Below the pieces are notes generated by a model. The model was not told the DNA's origin. It did no database searches and worked only from the letters and a program-made list of their open reading frames with translations. The position numbers and the translations under genes are program-made. A stretch of DNA of 64,000 bases. Origin: Cryptomeria japonica (Eukaryota; Streptophyta; Pinopsida; Cupressales; Cupressaceae). Position 1 is the stretch's first letter. The number at the start of each line of letters is the position of its first letter. The DNA lies in assembly GCF_030272615.1 (NCBI RefSeq), contig NW_026729337.1:1-64000 (forward strand), in the 5' to 3' direction. This document shows, piece after piece, positions 21,169 to 34,322 of this stretch.

Positions 21169-21681
21169 ACTAATTGGCAGAATGAATGTTAACAAATGAA
21201 AAAACGTATTCGGTTTAGCGAGATAGAGAGCGAAGATCGAGAATGGTGATGGATAAACAAGGAAAATCGTATTTATAGAGACACACGACGGCGTGTGAGT
21301 ATGTTTGATCAAGTCAAAATTAAAATTTGTTCAACTAGGGTGATATTCAAAGTAAAAAATGGCGCGTGGAACTGCAACATTTCAAGAGGCGACAAAGGGA
21401 CTTTGAATACCAACATTGACTTATTCATATTGCACGTCAATTGTCTTCGCTCTCTATCAAGCATGAAAGCACCTTTAACACCAATATCACCAATTTCAAT
21501 TTTGACCTATTCAAACACTTGCACTCCATCGTCCATCTCTATAAATACGATTTACCTGGTTTATACATCACCATTCTCGATCTTCGCTCTCTATCTCTTA
21601 AAAAATTCACTCGGCTCTTCTTTCTTCATTTGTAAACCAATACGTACGTTTCTTTGCTTGATATTCATTCTGGCAATTAGT
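21169..21681. promoter_or_regulatory. Head-to-head promoter region (unit 3)
   Basis: TATA boxes at 21270-21277 (minus) and 21540-21547 (plus). Confidence 0.75.
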
Positions 21682-21906
21682 ATGGAGAGATCGATTCATC
21701 TGAAAGTTATGGCAGTGCTGCTCATGCTCAACGCTATGGTTTTCCTCGCTGTCTCTGCTCGACCAATCCTGACGGAAAAAGTGAATACAAATGCAAGCGT
21801 GAACAACAATGATTCAATTGATAATCTGGTTGAAATTGTGGAGATGTTAGCATCTGGTTCTAACTGTTCAGGCAACATCAAAGATCCTAATTGCCGCAAA
21901 AGATAA
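21682..21906 (+). CDS. Small secreted peptide precursor, 74 aa (unit 3)
   Basis: Predicted protein identical to the other plus-strand copies. Confidence 0.82.
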   Translation: MERSIHLKVMAVLLMLNAMVFLAVSARPILTEKVNTNASVNNNDSIDNLVEIVEMLASGSNCSGNIKDPNCRKR

Positions 21907-24296
21907 AACAATGATGCATAGAGTTACTGTGAATCCAACGCACATAACTAAGATTTTTCGCCACGGAAATCCGTGAGAGCTTTACATTATTTGGGTATTT
22001 TGTGGTCCATGGTGACAACGAGAAAGAGAAATATAATTAAATCCCTTGGACACTACTCGCTGACACATTTTGAAACCAGAACGCTTTCATCCATCTGGAT
22101 TGCGTAATATGTAATTATTTTTCTGTATTCAAGAATATACATATTCAGCCCAATCAAATCTTAAATATCAAATTTGTTTCATTAAATATTCGTTTTCTAA
22201 TTGTTCATTGTTTTCCACATTGAAGTTGGTGTGGTGGTAGCTCTAGTTTGTCGCAGAAATAACGTTTTCCTTTCTATTTCCCAATTATCATTAATCTTTT
22301 AGTGGTAAACTATCAAACTTATATTGAATCAAGTTTCCCTATTCCTCTTTGGATATCCCAATTACTTATACAAATTATACATATTACTTATTTATACCGT
22401 TAATTTAAGTAGCATAGGTCAACTTCTTGTGATATGATTAGTCAAGCAAGGAACCAAGCTCTCCTCCTCAATTGTCATTATTTTTAGTGAAAATTATTAG
22501 TAACAAAAAATGATACGTAGCATTATCTCAAAGGCATCATGCAAACCCTTCACATCTATCTGTGCTACATAATGTTAATTCACTACTCACCAAATGTCAT
22601 ATGGTCATAGTTTTTCCCTAAACAAAATCAACAACAATCAAAACTAATGGAATTTTAAACAAGTTAAACACTTATAAAATTAAAAAATGAAGCCATTAAT
22701 GCAATGATTTCAAAAAAATAAAGCTATTTAGTACTATTATTATAGCGAGAAGAATAAATGGATTTTATCTCTCTGTTTAGAACAGATTTGCTTCTAAGGT
22801 GAAAATTTTGCAACTAATTTTCCTAAGGTATTTTGTCAAGTTCAATTAGAGGATATAAAATATTGGAGGTGCGTTTTATGTAGTGCAACTTTCTTGGTAC
22901 TTGAACTTGACACAAAATAAAAGGATGTTTATGTGCAGTCAAGTATGTCAAGTAGTGCAACTTTCTTGGCAATTGAATTTGGTAATTTTTCTAAAGCCAA
23001 CAAAGTATTTGTGCTTCTTATCTAACTATGAATTTTAGTTCCTTGAATTTTCTTTTAGTTTTGATAAAATCAAGAAAATGCTAACTCAATCATATAATAT
23101 CTAATATTTTGAAGGATAAAGTGCCATGGCTTATCTAACCAATTTGCTAGAATGTTGGAGAAGTTTAAAAAACATATATTGAATGGTGTCCTAGCCAAAA
23201 GTAGGAATAATATTGAATTTGCTACAAGTAATTTTGGTCTATTGGATTATTTCATTAAAAAATTGCTTGAGACTAGCCTAATGAATAAAAATTATATGTT
23301 TGGCCTTGCCAAAGTTATTATTTTTAATTGCTTCTTTTTTTAAAACTTTTTGGTTTTCATATGTAAGAAATATTATGTTACTTGACCTAAGAAGTTAATT
23401 ATTAAAAGGAGAAACTATTGTTTACAACTGAAAGTAAGTTAAAATTTCTTTTCTCTTGAATCCCAATATCCTTGAAGTTTTTAAACTTTCTCAGCTTACC
23501 GCTAAATATTATTTAGACAAGAATAGTGATAGGTTCAAGTAGTTCTTAAGGTATATAATCAATTCTAACATGAAATAAAAGGTGTTGGATTTTGTTTGAA
23601 GAAATAAATTAGAGCCCTTTGAAATTAAGCAATTTGATGGATATTTTAGATTATTTTTCTAGGTACTAGGAATGTACTATAAGAAGCAAATATGCATATG
23701 TCTAATGCGCCTTCTTGTAAATATCCAAAAACATATGTAAATAGAATATTTAATTATGAGGCAGGGGTTGTAGCAGGATTCCATAAATCTATTATAAATT
23801 TTAAAATAGCTTACCCTCCTTGTACTTTCATATAGTATCCACTCTTGCACACTTTATTGCAAGCCTTCTCTTTTGAATGGACTAAGTAGTTAGGAAAGAA
23901 ACTAGTTTTATACTTCATTTGTGTTAGACATGTTTTTATTGTCTAATTAAAAACAATGCAATTGGATATACATTTGTCTTGTAGAAGTTATAGATTTTTT
24001 ATTATTTCTTTACTATCCTTATCCTTAATATACTAGGATTTATATAGCATAAGAATATCTAATTAAGTAATAAATTTTCTTAGTCCCCCTATTTATCTTT
24101 TTTGGTGAAATATTGATAAAATTTAGGATACAATATGTATCATGATTGAAGAACTATAACCATAATTATGGCTATCCTATAGTTCATCATTACTCGTCTA
24201 CTTTTATGCCTAACCAAGTGATATCTCTAGTAATCATATGGTACATGTATGAGGTGGATAATATTTTATTTTAAGTAGCATTAGAAAGATGGTTCC

Positions 24297-25101
24297 TATT
24301 AGAGTAAAAGGTTTTATTTACTAAATTAATTTAATCATATTGATTAATTAATTAAGTCACCTTTTCCTTTTCTCACTTAAGCTAAATTTAGGAAGCTTTT
24401 TGGGGAATTTAATAATTATTTTATTTCATGCATTCATCCCTTAGGGTTTGCTTTAGGGTTTTGATCTCCTTTATTAAACAATTGATCTCATTGTAATTAT
24501 TCATTCTGGCAAGTTAATTCATTTGTGATTCTTCTTGCAATTGTCTCCAATTATTCTTGCACTCTCTTGTTTGTAGGATTTTCTCTTGTACGTGGCAGGT
24601 ATTTGCATGCAGGCGATTATTGGGCATTGTGGAATTCATCAATCATGAATTCTATCATGGTATCAGAAGTCCAGACCTGATGCACCTCATTCATCAAATT
24701 TGATATTTTCCTTATGAAATTTTTTTGTTTGCATCTTGGGTCAATTCGAATCTCAAAATAAGATCTCTGAGGATTTGAAAATTCACGTTTTTTTGTGATC
24801 AAGGGGGGCGCCTATTGTTTTGGACCACCACCACCAGTGGTTAGAGACCTCCTCCCCTCCCCGACTGCCCTCCACCACCTCATGCCATCAACGGACCACC
24901 ACCGCGCCACCAGTTTCATTGTTAGAAGCCTTTTTGAGCCTATTGGGATTTTTTTGTGATATTGGGAGCAAACAGAGGCGTTCTTCGATAAACCATATAT
25001 TGAAGTAGAATTTATTTTAGATTTCATTTCTGGTTTGACCTTTTCTATTTTAGAATTGATGTAAACTTTTGTTTTAATCTTTTCTATTTTGTTTTAACCG
25101 T
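24297..25101 (+). mobile_element. Truncated copia LTR and leader (unit 3)
   Basis: LTR about 24297-24657 and primer binding site 24658-24667. Confidence 0.7.
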
Positions 25102-25281
25102 TATCTCGTCATACTAACTGCCAAAACGAACCTGAAGCAAAGATGCGTGATAAAGAGAGTATATTGTATTTATAAACAGAGTGCAAGCGTTTATATAGGT
25201 CAAGAGTGATATTCGGTGAAAAAGGGTGAGATTCAAAGTAAAACAATGGAGCGTTGAATTGCAGCATTTTAAGAGGCTCGA
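25102..25281 (-). pseudogene. Beheaded third peptide gene (unit 3)
   Basis: Residual start codon at 25110-25112 and TATA box at 25167-25174. Confidence 0.75.
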
Positions 25282-28200
25282 GCTCAAAAGATGCTTTTAT
25301 TTTTCTTGAACCAAACGATACAGTAGAAGTTCAATGCATTTTTGGTTTCACCATTTTTCTTTTCATACAACCCTTTATAATTTATAAAAACATTTTTCAA
25401 TAAATTTTTAAATTTTAACCAAAATTGAAATGGTCAAGCAAAGAAAAAAAATGTTGAATAGCAGCAATGAGTATGCTGATCTTTAATGCTATTCATTATT
25501 GAAAAAGTGTCTTTGATGACAAAGTGGACGTTATGATAAGTACAATAATTGAAAGGATACAATTTTAAAGGAAAAATCTTCAGAATCCTATCATCTAAAG
25601 TATCATAAATTGATGGAACCTCAAACTGTACATTTTAAAATCTCTCCCAATGGGATGTTTCTTTTGAAATATTTTTTTTGTGTGCAAGGGTGAGCTAGTC
25701 ATAGTTCTACTCTTTTCATGACCCCTTTTCTCCCAAGTACAATAGTTTGGAGTTTAGATGCACTTTCTATTATTCCACATTGGTTTTTTGTTCTTCCAAT
25801 CATGGATCTTTAATTTACATCTTTATGTCTCTTTTACCATTTATTAATAGGTAACATTACTTTTTAGCTATATACCATCATTTCATCCTTTCTAGTTGTC
25901 CTTTCCTTTATTGATGTTTTGTTATTAGCCTTAATAGCTTAATAATCTTTGATGAGTGACCACTTTAATGAATTGTCAAAATTTATTTGTATCCCTTTGT
26001 TGTTATTGCATATATATTCTTTTTTGTTTTCTATGAAGGAAGGTATAGTTAGAACCATTATGGTCCTTGTATCAAGTGTGCATGTTATAATATGATAGAT
26101 GATAACTTTCATTTTCTTTATATGTCAATCTAACATCAACAAGAGCATCGCTTATCATAGAATCTACCCACCTATGTGGTACAGTTGAAAGAACTAACAT
26201 TTGGCTTGTTGCCAATAGAAATTTTCTATTTGTCTACATGTGTTCAATCCCTTTGTGAGATGTAAGAGGATCATTTGATAATAATATGTCATGTTTCTCT
26301 AAAGACTTAAAAGGGAGTTTTTGTTTGAGATATCTCATTCTTTGTTGCTTGTGGCCTATGAATTTTTTATGTTGAGGTGTCCCCCTCCTCTTGTATTATG
26401 AGATTTTCCTTGTACCGACAAGTATATATTGATGTGTGATAAGATTCAACATATTTCCCACATCACTTCAACATATACTTGTTGCAGGAAGCATGTGCCA
26501 ACTTCTTGTGATATGAGTGCTCCATACATACAACCAACCTCTCCTCCCCAATTGTCAATATTCTTAGTGACAAATAGCTGAAATGTGGCATTCTCTTCAA
26601 TACATCACATAGGCTCTCCAAATCTATATGTGCTAGATAATTTTAATTCACCACTTAGCAATATGTGATATGGTAATAATTGTTTTCTCAAAGAAGATAA
26701 ACAACAATCATGTAATGAAATTTTTAACAGGTTAAACACTTCGAAAAATTAAAAATTAAACCATTAATGCAATACATTAGAACATGGGAATATGTTTTCC
26801 ATGATTAGAGTGGGAAGAATAAATGGGTTGGTATAGCTCTCCATTGACTAATTTTCCTAATGTACTGTGTCAACTTCAAAATAATGTTTGTATAGTTTTT
26901 CAATTCTATTTTATTTAGTGCAGCATTTCTAGTCTTTAAATTTGATGCAAAATGAAAGGGTTTCCATGTGCATTCAAGTATGTCCTTAACTTCTCCTTTC
27001 ATTATTAAAAAAAATATATTTTATCTATTTGAGAAAATTTCTTAAGAGGAAGATAAAAAAAAAATTGTGCTCGTTATCAAACTATGATTTTTTGTTCCTT
27101 GGGAGATAGATAAAATTTGAGTGATTTGATGAGTTCCATAGAATGATAAACAAATTTGAAAAAGATAAAATTAATGGATGGTGTCCTAGCGATTCATTTC
27201 AAGAACATTCTTGAATTTAGGAAGAATATCAAATTTCCTATATGTAGATGGTATCTATTTGATTATTTATTTCACAAGGTTTTTGTGCCTAGCATAATGG
27301 ATAATCATTATAGGTTTCACCTTGTCAATGTAATTATCCTTAATTTATTCCTTTGTGAATATTTGTTGGGTCTCATATGTAAGAAATACTATCATAAGAC
27401 CCATGAAGTTAAATATTTAAAGAGGGTAGAGTTACATACAAATACAAATAAATTAACAAGTTTTATTTGACCTAACTCCGTGTTTCACTAAAACTAATTC
27501 CTTATGAGCTTGCCACTAAATATGGTTGAGACATAATAGTCCTAGGGTGATTTACTTTTGGAGGCATATAATCAAGTCCAATGTACAGTAAATAGTGTTG
27601 AAGACCTTCTCAAGAAATGAACTATAGCCCTTTGAAATTTACAAATTTGAGGGATATTTCAATTCAAATTATTACATATTATGCTAGGTCCTAGAAATGT
27701 AGTGTAATTAATAAATATGCATATGTCTATGACGCTTGTTTTGAATGTTCATTTTTTTTAATGTAAATAGGCTATTTGAGTATTTGGACCATGGATCATA
27801 CAGGGAATATACAAATATATTATTAATTTTAAAATCACTTACCCTCCCTATATCTCCATATGGTATATCACCCTTTTTCACACTTTCTTGGAAGCCTTCT
27901 CTAGTTAATGGACAAAGTAGGTAGGAAATTAATGGGTTCTATACTTCATCTATGGTAAAGATGTAGTGTTTGTTTGAATGAACCCTTTGTGGCTATATAT
28001 ACATTTCTCATCTAGAAATTGTAGAAATTTTTAGTATTTCTTTATTACCCTTATGTTGAATATATTACGATTTTTGTAGAAGAAGTCTGTCTAATTAAGT
28101 AATGAATTTACTTAGTACCCATATTTCTTCTTTTTGGGAAAAGGTTGATGATAATATAGGATACAATATGTATCACTATTGAAGAATTGTAATCAAAATT

Positions 28201-30008
28201 TATGTTTCTCCTATGGTTCCTCATTACTTGTTTATTTATAACCAACTAATAGTTATAGTAATCATATGGTACATGTATGAGGTGGATAAATTTCATTCTA
28301 AGTAGCATTAGAAAGATAGTTACAACATTACCAATTTGAAGCTGAGAACATCACTATATTATTAAGGGAGTCTTATGATCTTGTGGCTGGAATGGTGAAA
28401 GGTTATGGACTAAAATTGTATAAGAAAATATATTAAAATCCCAAGAATATTATTCATAGAGTGTTCACTACAATATTGGAAGGTCTTTTAATAAGAATAA
28501 ATAATTTGAAGGGGATTATTTGTGAAAAAAATCCATAAAAAACTGAGAGAGATGGTAGGATGGACAATATGGATAGGATGGTAGGAGCTGAGTTGATGTG
28601 GAAGTTGAATGATTTAGGGTATAAATGATGTTTCAATGATATCAAAGACACAATGAAGATATAATAGATTCTATAACTTTTAAGGTTGGGAAACACACAC
28701 ATAATAAACATGTATTTTTTCCATCCCATTGACGGTAGGAAGAATGTGATAATTAGGCATAGTAGCTTATGGATATTTTTGGAGACAATTTCATGGAAGA
28801 TGTAAGGAAAAAAAAATGTTTATAATTCTTCTCTAATAAATCTCTATGGTAGCTAACTACCAATTAAAAGTGTAGAATTTTTGTTTGAAAAATGGAGATG
28901 AAACTCAAATAGCTAACTATCAATTGGCCAAAATATCTAGCTATACTATTGAGGACCAATTTATCATAAATGAGGCACTCAAGATAGTTGTCATATTTGT
29001 AGTATGTCACTAAAAAAAATGAAAAAGTGTAGGGGACCATGACGCAAAGCTTGAACATATTAAATCTTGGTCCCCACAAAATGATTTGAAGCTTTAGGCA
29101 AAGCATATGGCCATGAATATTTTATAAAGGGAAAACACACCAGGGAACAATTATAGCTTGCTAATGTGATTGAATAGAACCCATTCAATGGTCTTGATTA
29201 AATTATTATTGTAAGAGAACTAAAGCTCTAAAGGGGAGCAAAGAATTTGACAATGTATGATTTTAATGTCAACATTATTATGAAGGAAAAGGTTTCCACA
29301 TTGTTTTGTTAGAATTCTATCAACTCTTGTTCATGATTCAAATTGTCTTGGCTTCATTAATATTTGGAATCAAATTAACTATGTGTGCTAAGCACATTAC
29401 TAAAACCTTTGAACAAGATGAAATTTGCAATGGCCTGCTTCATCGTGTTTTTCTTAATTTTCCTTTAAATTTTTACATTAAAAAAATTATATATTACATA
29501 AAAATTGGTAAACCCTAATATAATATTTGGAGTGACAAATATACATTATAATGTGTATTAAAGCTTTGGTCAGATCCAAACCATAACGTACGGCCTGTTG
29601 TAGCAGGCTCATCATATAAGTTGTGTATGTTTTACAAAGCGCGATTAAAATCTTACTAATTTATAATCCTTTCAAGTATTATGGATAGGCCCTTTCTTAG
29701 TTTTCTCAAACACGTAACTTTTTGTGACACCATAGCAAAAGTCTGTTGAAATTTTTTATGTACCTTTCGTGAATCATATTTAAGATTTGATTAAACTGAA
29801 TATGTATATTCTTCAATACAAATGAAATTATATCCACTCAAGATAGATGAAAGCGATCTGGCCTTTAAAATGTGTCAGTGGTTAGTCAATGGCGATAGAT
29901 GATATTTCTCCCTATCACCGCAGATCTGGATTGAAAAATACGTAAATGTATACTGAGTATCCATGGCAGAATATCTTAATTAGGTGATTGGATCCACAAT
30001 AAGTGTAT

Positions 30009-30209
30009 TCAACAGCAACTAGGATCTGGAATGTTGCCTTCACAGTTAGGACACGACGCTAACATCTCCACAATTTCAAGCAGATTATCAATGCCTGCAT
30101 TTGTATTCACTATTTTGTTGAGGATTGGTCGAGCAGAGACAGCGAGGGAAAACACAACGTTGAGCACAAGCAGCAGTGCCATAACTTTCAGAAGCATCGA
30201 TCTCGACAT
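30009..30209 (-). CDS. Small secreted Cys-rich peptide precursor, 66 aa (unit 4)
   Basis: Intact and identical in predicted protein to the other minus-strand copies. Confidence 0.82.
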   Translation of the reverse strand: MSRSMLLKVMALLLVLNVVFSLAVSARPILNKIVNTNAGIDNLLEIVEMLASCPNCEGNIPDPSCC

Positions 30210-30722
30210 ACTAATTGGCAGAATGAATGTTAACAAATGAAAAAACGTATTCGGTTTAGCGAGATAGAGAGCGAAGATCGAGAATGGTGATGGATAAACA
30301 AGGAAAATCGTATTTATAGAGACACACGACGGCGTGTGAGTATGTTTGATCAAGTCAAAATTAAAATTTGTTCAACTAGGGTGATATTCAAAGTAAAAAA
30401 TGGCGCGTGGAACTGCAACATTTCAAGAGGCGACAAAGGGACTTTGAATACCAACATTGACTTATTCATATTGCACGTCAATTGTCTTCGCTCTCTATCA
30501 AGCATGAAAGCACCTTTAACACCAATATCACCAATTTCAATTTTGACCTATTCAAACACTTGCACTCCATCGTCCATCTCTATAAATACGATTTACCTGG
30601 TTTATACATCACCATTCTCGATCTTCGCTCTCTATCTCTTAAAAAATTCACTCGGCTCTTCTTTCTTCATTTGTAAACCAATACGTACGTTTCTTTGCTT
30701 GATATTCATTCTGGCAATTAGT
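30210..30722. promoter_or_regulatory. Head-to-head promoter region (unit 4)
   Basis: TATA boxes at 30311-30318 (minus) and 30581-30588 (plus). Confidence 0.75.
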
Positions 30723-30947
30723 ATGGAGAGATCGATTCATCTGAAAGTTATGGCAGTGCTGCTCATGCTCAACGCTATGGTTTTCCTCGCTGTCTCTGCT
30801 CGACCAATCCTGACGGAAAAAGTGAATACAAATGCAAGCGTGAACAACAATGATTCAATTGATAATCTGGTTGAAATTGTGGAGATGTTAGCATCTGGTT
30901 CTAACTGTTCAGGCAACATCAAAGATCCTAATTGCCGCAAAAGATAA
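30723..30947 (+). CDS. Small secreted peptide precursor, 74 aa (unit 4)
   Basis: Intact and identical in predicted protein to the other plus-strand copies. Confidence 0.82.
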   Translation: MERSIHLKVMAVLLMLNAMVFLAVSARPILTEKVNTNASVNNNDSIDNLVEIVEMLASGSNCSGNIKDPNCRKR

Positions 30948-33337
30948 AACAATGATGCATAGAGTTACTGTGAATCCAACGCACATAACTAAGATTTTTC
31001 GCCACGGAAATCCGTGAGAGCTTTACATTATTTGGGTATTTTGTGGTCCATGGTGACAACGAGAAAGAGAAATATAATTAAATCCCTTGGACACTACTCG
31101 CTGACACATTTTGAAACCAGAACGCTTTCATCCATCTGGATTGCGTAATATGTAATTATTTTTCTGTATTCAAGAATATACATATTCAGCCCAATCAAAT
31201 CTTAAATATCAAATTTGTTTCATTAAATATTCGTTTTCTAATTGTTCATTGTTTTCCACATTGAAGTTGGTGTGGTGGTAGCTCTAGTTTGTCGCAGAAA
31301 TAACGTTTTCCTTTCTATTTCCCAATTATCATTAATCTTTTAGTGGTAAACTATCAAACTTATATTGAATCAAGTTTCCCTATTCCTCTTTGGATATCCC
31401 AATTACTTATACAAATTATACATATTACTTATTTATACCGTTAATTTAAGTAGCATAGGTCAACTTCTTGTGATATGATTAGTCAAGCAAGGAACCAAGC
31501 TCTCCTCCTCAATTGTCATTATTTTTAGTGAAAATTATTAGTAACAAAAAATGATACGTAGCATTATCTCAAAGGCATCATGCAAACCCTTCACATCTAT
31601 CTGTGCTACATAATGTTAATTCACTACTCACCAAATGTCATATGGTCATAGTTTTTCCCTAAACAAAATCAACAACAATCAAAACTAATGGAATTTTAAA
31701 CAAGTTAAACACTTATAAAATTAAAAAATGAAGCCATTAATGCAATGATTTCAAAAAAATAAAGCTATTTAGTACTATTATTATAGCGAGAAGAATAAAT
31801 GGATTTTATCTCTCTGTTTAGAACAGATTTGCTTCTAAGGTGAAAATTTTGCAACTAATTTTCCTAAGGTATTTTGTCAAGTTCAATTAGAGGATATAAA
31901 ATATTGGAGGTGCGTTTTATGTAGTGCAACTTTCTTGGTACTTGAACTTGACACAAAATAAAAGGATGTTTATGTGCAGTCAAGTATGTCAAGTAGTGCA
32001 ACTTTCTTGGCAATTGAATTTGGTAATTTTTCTAAAGCCAACAAAGTATTTGTGCTTCTTATCTAACTATGAATTTTAGTTCCTTGAATTTTCTTTTAGT
32101 TTTGATAAAATCAAGAAAATGCTAACTCAATCATATAATATCTAATATTTTGAAGGATAAAGTGCCATGGCTTATCTAACCAATTTGCTAGAATGTTGGA
32201 GAAGTTTAAAAAACATATATTGAATGGTGTCCTAGCCAAAAGTAGGAATAATATTGAATTTGCTACAAGTAATTTTGGTCTATTGGATTATTTCATTAAA
32301 AAATTGCTTGAGACTAGCCTAATGAATAAAAATTATATGTTTGGCCTTGCCAAAGTTATTATTTTTAATTGCTTCTTTTTTTAAAACTTTTTGGTTTTCA
32401 TATGTAAGAAATATTATGTTACTTGACCTAAGAAGTTAATTATTAAAAGGAGAAACTATTGTTTACAACTGAAAGTAAGTTAAAATTTCTTTTCTCTTGA
32501 ATCCCAATATCCTTGAAGTTTTTAAACTTTCTCAGCTTACCGCTAAATATTATTTAGACAAGAATAGTGATAGGTTCAAGTAGTTCTTAAGGTATATAAT
32601 CAATTCTAACATGAAATAAAAGGTGTTGGATTTTGTTTGAAGAAATAAATTAGAGCCCTTTGAAATTAAGCAATTTGATGGATATTTTAGATTATTTTTC
32701 TAGGTACTAGGAATGTACTATAAGAAGCAAATATGCATATGTCTAATGCGCCTTCTTGTAAATATCCAAAAACATATGTAAATAGAATATTTAATTATGA
32801 GGCAGGGGTTGTAGCAGGATTCCATAAATCTATTATAAATTTTAAAATAGCTTACCCTCCTTGTACTTTCATATAGTATCCACTCTTGCACACTTTATTG
32901 CAAGCCTTCTCTTTTGAATGGACTAAGTAGTTAGGAAAGAAACTAGTTTTATACTTCATTTGTGTTAGACATGTTTTTATTGTCTAATTAAAAACAATGC
33001 AATTGGATATACATTTGTCTTGTAGAAGTTATAGATTTTTTATTATTTCTTTACTATCCTTATCCTTAATATACTAGGATTTATATAGCATAAGAATATC
33101 TAATTAAGTAATAAATTTTCTTAGTCCCCCTATTTATCTTTTTTGGTGAAATATTGATAAAATTTAGGATACAATATGTATCATGATTGAAGAACTATAA
33201 CCATAATTATGGCTATCCTATAGTTCATCATTACTCGTCTACTTTTATGCCTAACCAAGTGATATCTCTAGTAATCATATGGTACATGTATGAGGTGGAT
33301 AATATTTTATTTTAAGTAGCATTAGAAAGATGGTTCC

Positions 33338-34142
33338 TATTAGAGTAAAAGGTTTTATTTACTAAATTAATTTAATCATATTGATTAATTAATTAAGTCA
33401 CCTTTTCCTTTTCTCACTTAAGCTAAATTTAGGAAGCTTTTTGGGGAATTTAATAATTATTTTATTTCATGCATTCATCCCTTAGGGTTTGCTTTAGGGT
33501 TTTGATCTCCTTTATTAAACAATTGATCTCATTGTAATTATTCATTCTGGCAAGTTAATTCATTTGTGATTCTTCTTGCAATTGTCTCCAATTATTCTTG
33601 CACTCTCTTGTTTGTAGGATTTTCTCTTGTACGTGGCAGGTATTTGCATGCAGGCGATTATTGGGCATTGTGGAATTCATCAATCATGAATTCTATCATG
33701 GTATCAGAAGTCCAGACCTGATGCACCTCATTCATCAAATTTGATATTTTCCTTATGAAATTTTTTTGTTTGCATCTTGGGTCAATTCGAATCTCAAAAT
33801 AAGATCTCTGAGGATTTGAAAATTCACGTTTTTTTGTGATCAAGGGGGGCGCCTATTGTTTTGGACCACCACCACCAGTGGTTAGAGACCTCCTCCCCTC
33901 CCCGACTGCCCTCCACCACCTCATGCCATCAACGGACCACCACCGCGCCACCAGTTTCATTGTTAGAAGCCTTTTTGAGCCTATTGGGATTTTTTTGTGA
34001 TATTGGGAGCAAACAGAGGCGTTCTTCGATAAACCATATATTGAAGTAGAATTTATTTTAGATTTCATTTCTGGTTTGACCTTTTCTATTTTAGAATTGA
34101 TGTAAACTTTTGTTTTAATCTTTTCTATTTTGTTTTAACCGT
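33338..34142 (+). mobile_element. Truncated copia LTR and leader (unit 4)
   Basis: LTR about 33338-33698 and primer binding site 33699-33708. Confidence 0.7.
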
Positions 34143-34322
34143 TATCTCGTCATACTAACTGCCAAAACGAACCTGAAGCAAAGATGCGTGATAAAGAGAG
34201 TATATTGTATTTATAAACAGAGTGCAAGCGTTTATATAGGTCAAGAGTGATATTCGGTGAAAAAGGGTGAGATTCAAAGTAAAACAATGGAGCGTTGAAT
34301 TGCAGCATTTTAAGAGGCTCGA
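34143..34322 (-). pseudogene. Beheaded third peptide gene (unit 4)
   Basis: Residual start codon at 34151-34153 and TATA box at 34208-34215. Confidence 0.75.

Larger units (their letters stand above)
19122..28162. repeat. Array unit 3 (9,041 bp)
   Basis: Shares the rare A at 27436 (9354-equivalent) with unit 2, so this pair is probably the product of the most recent duplication. Confidence 0.95.
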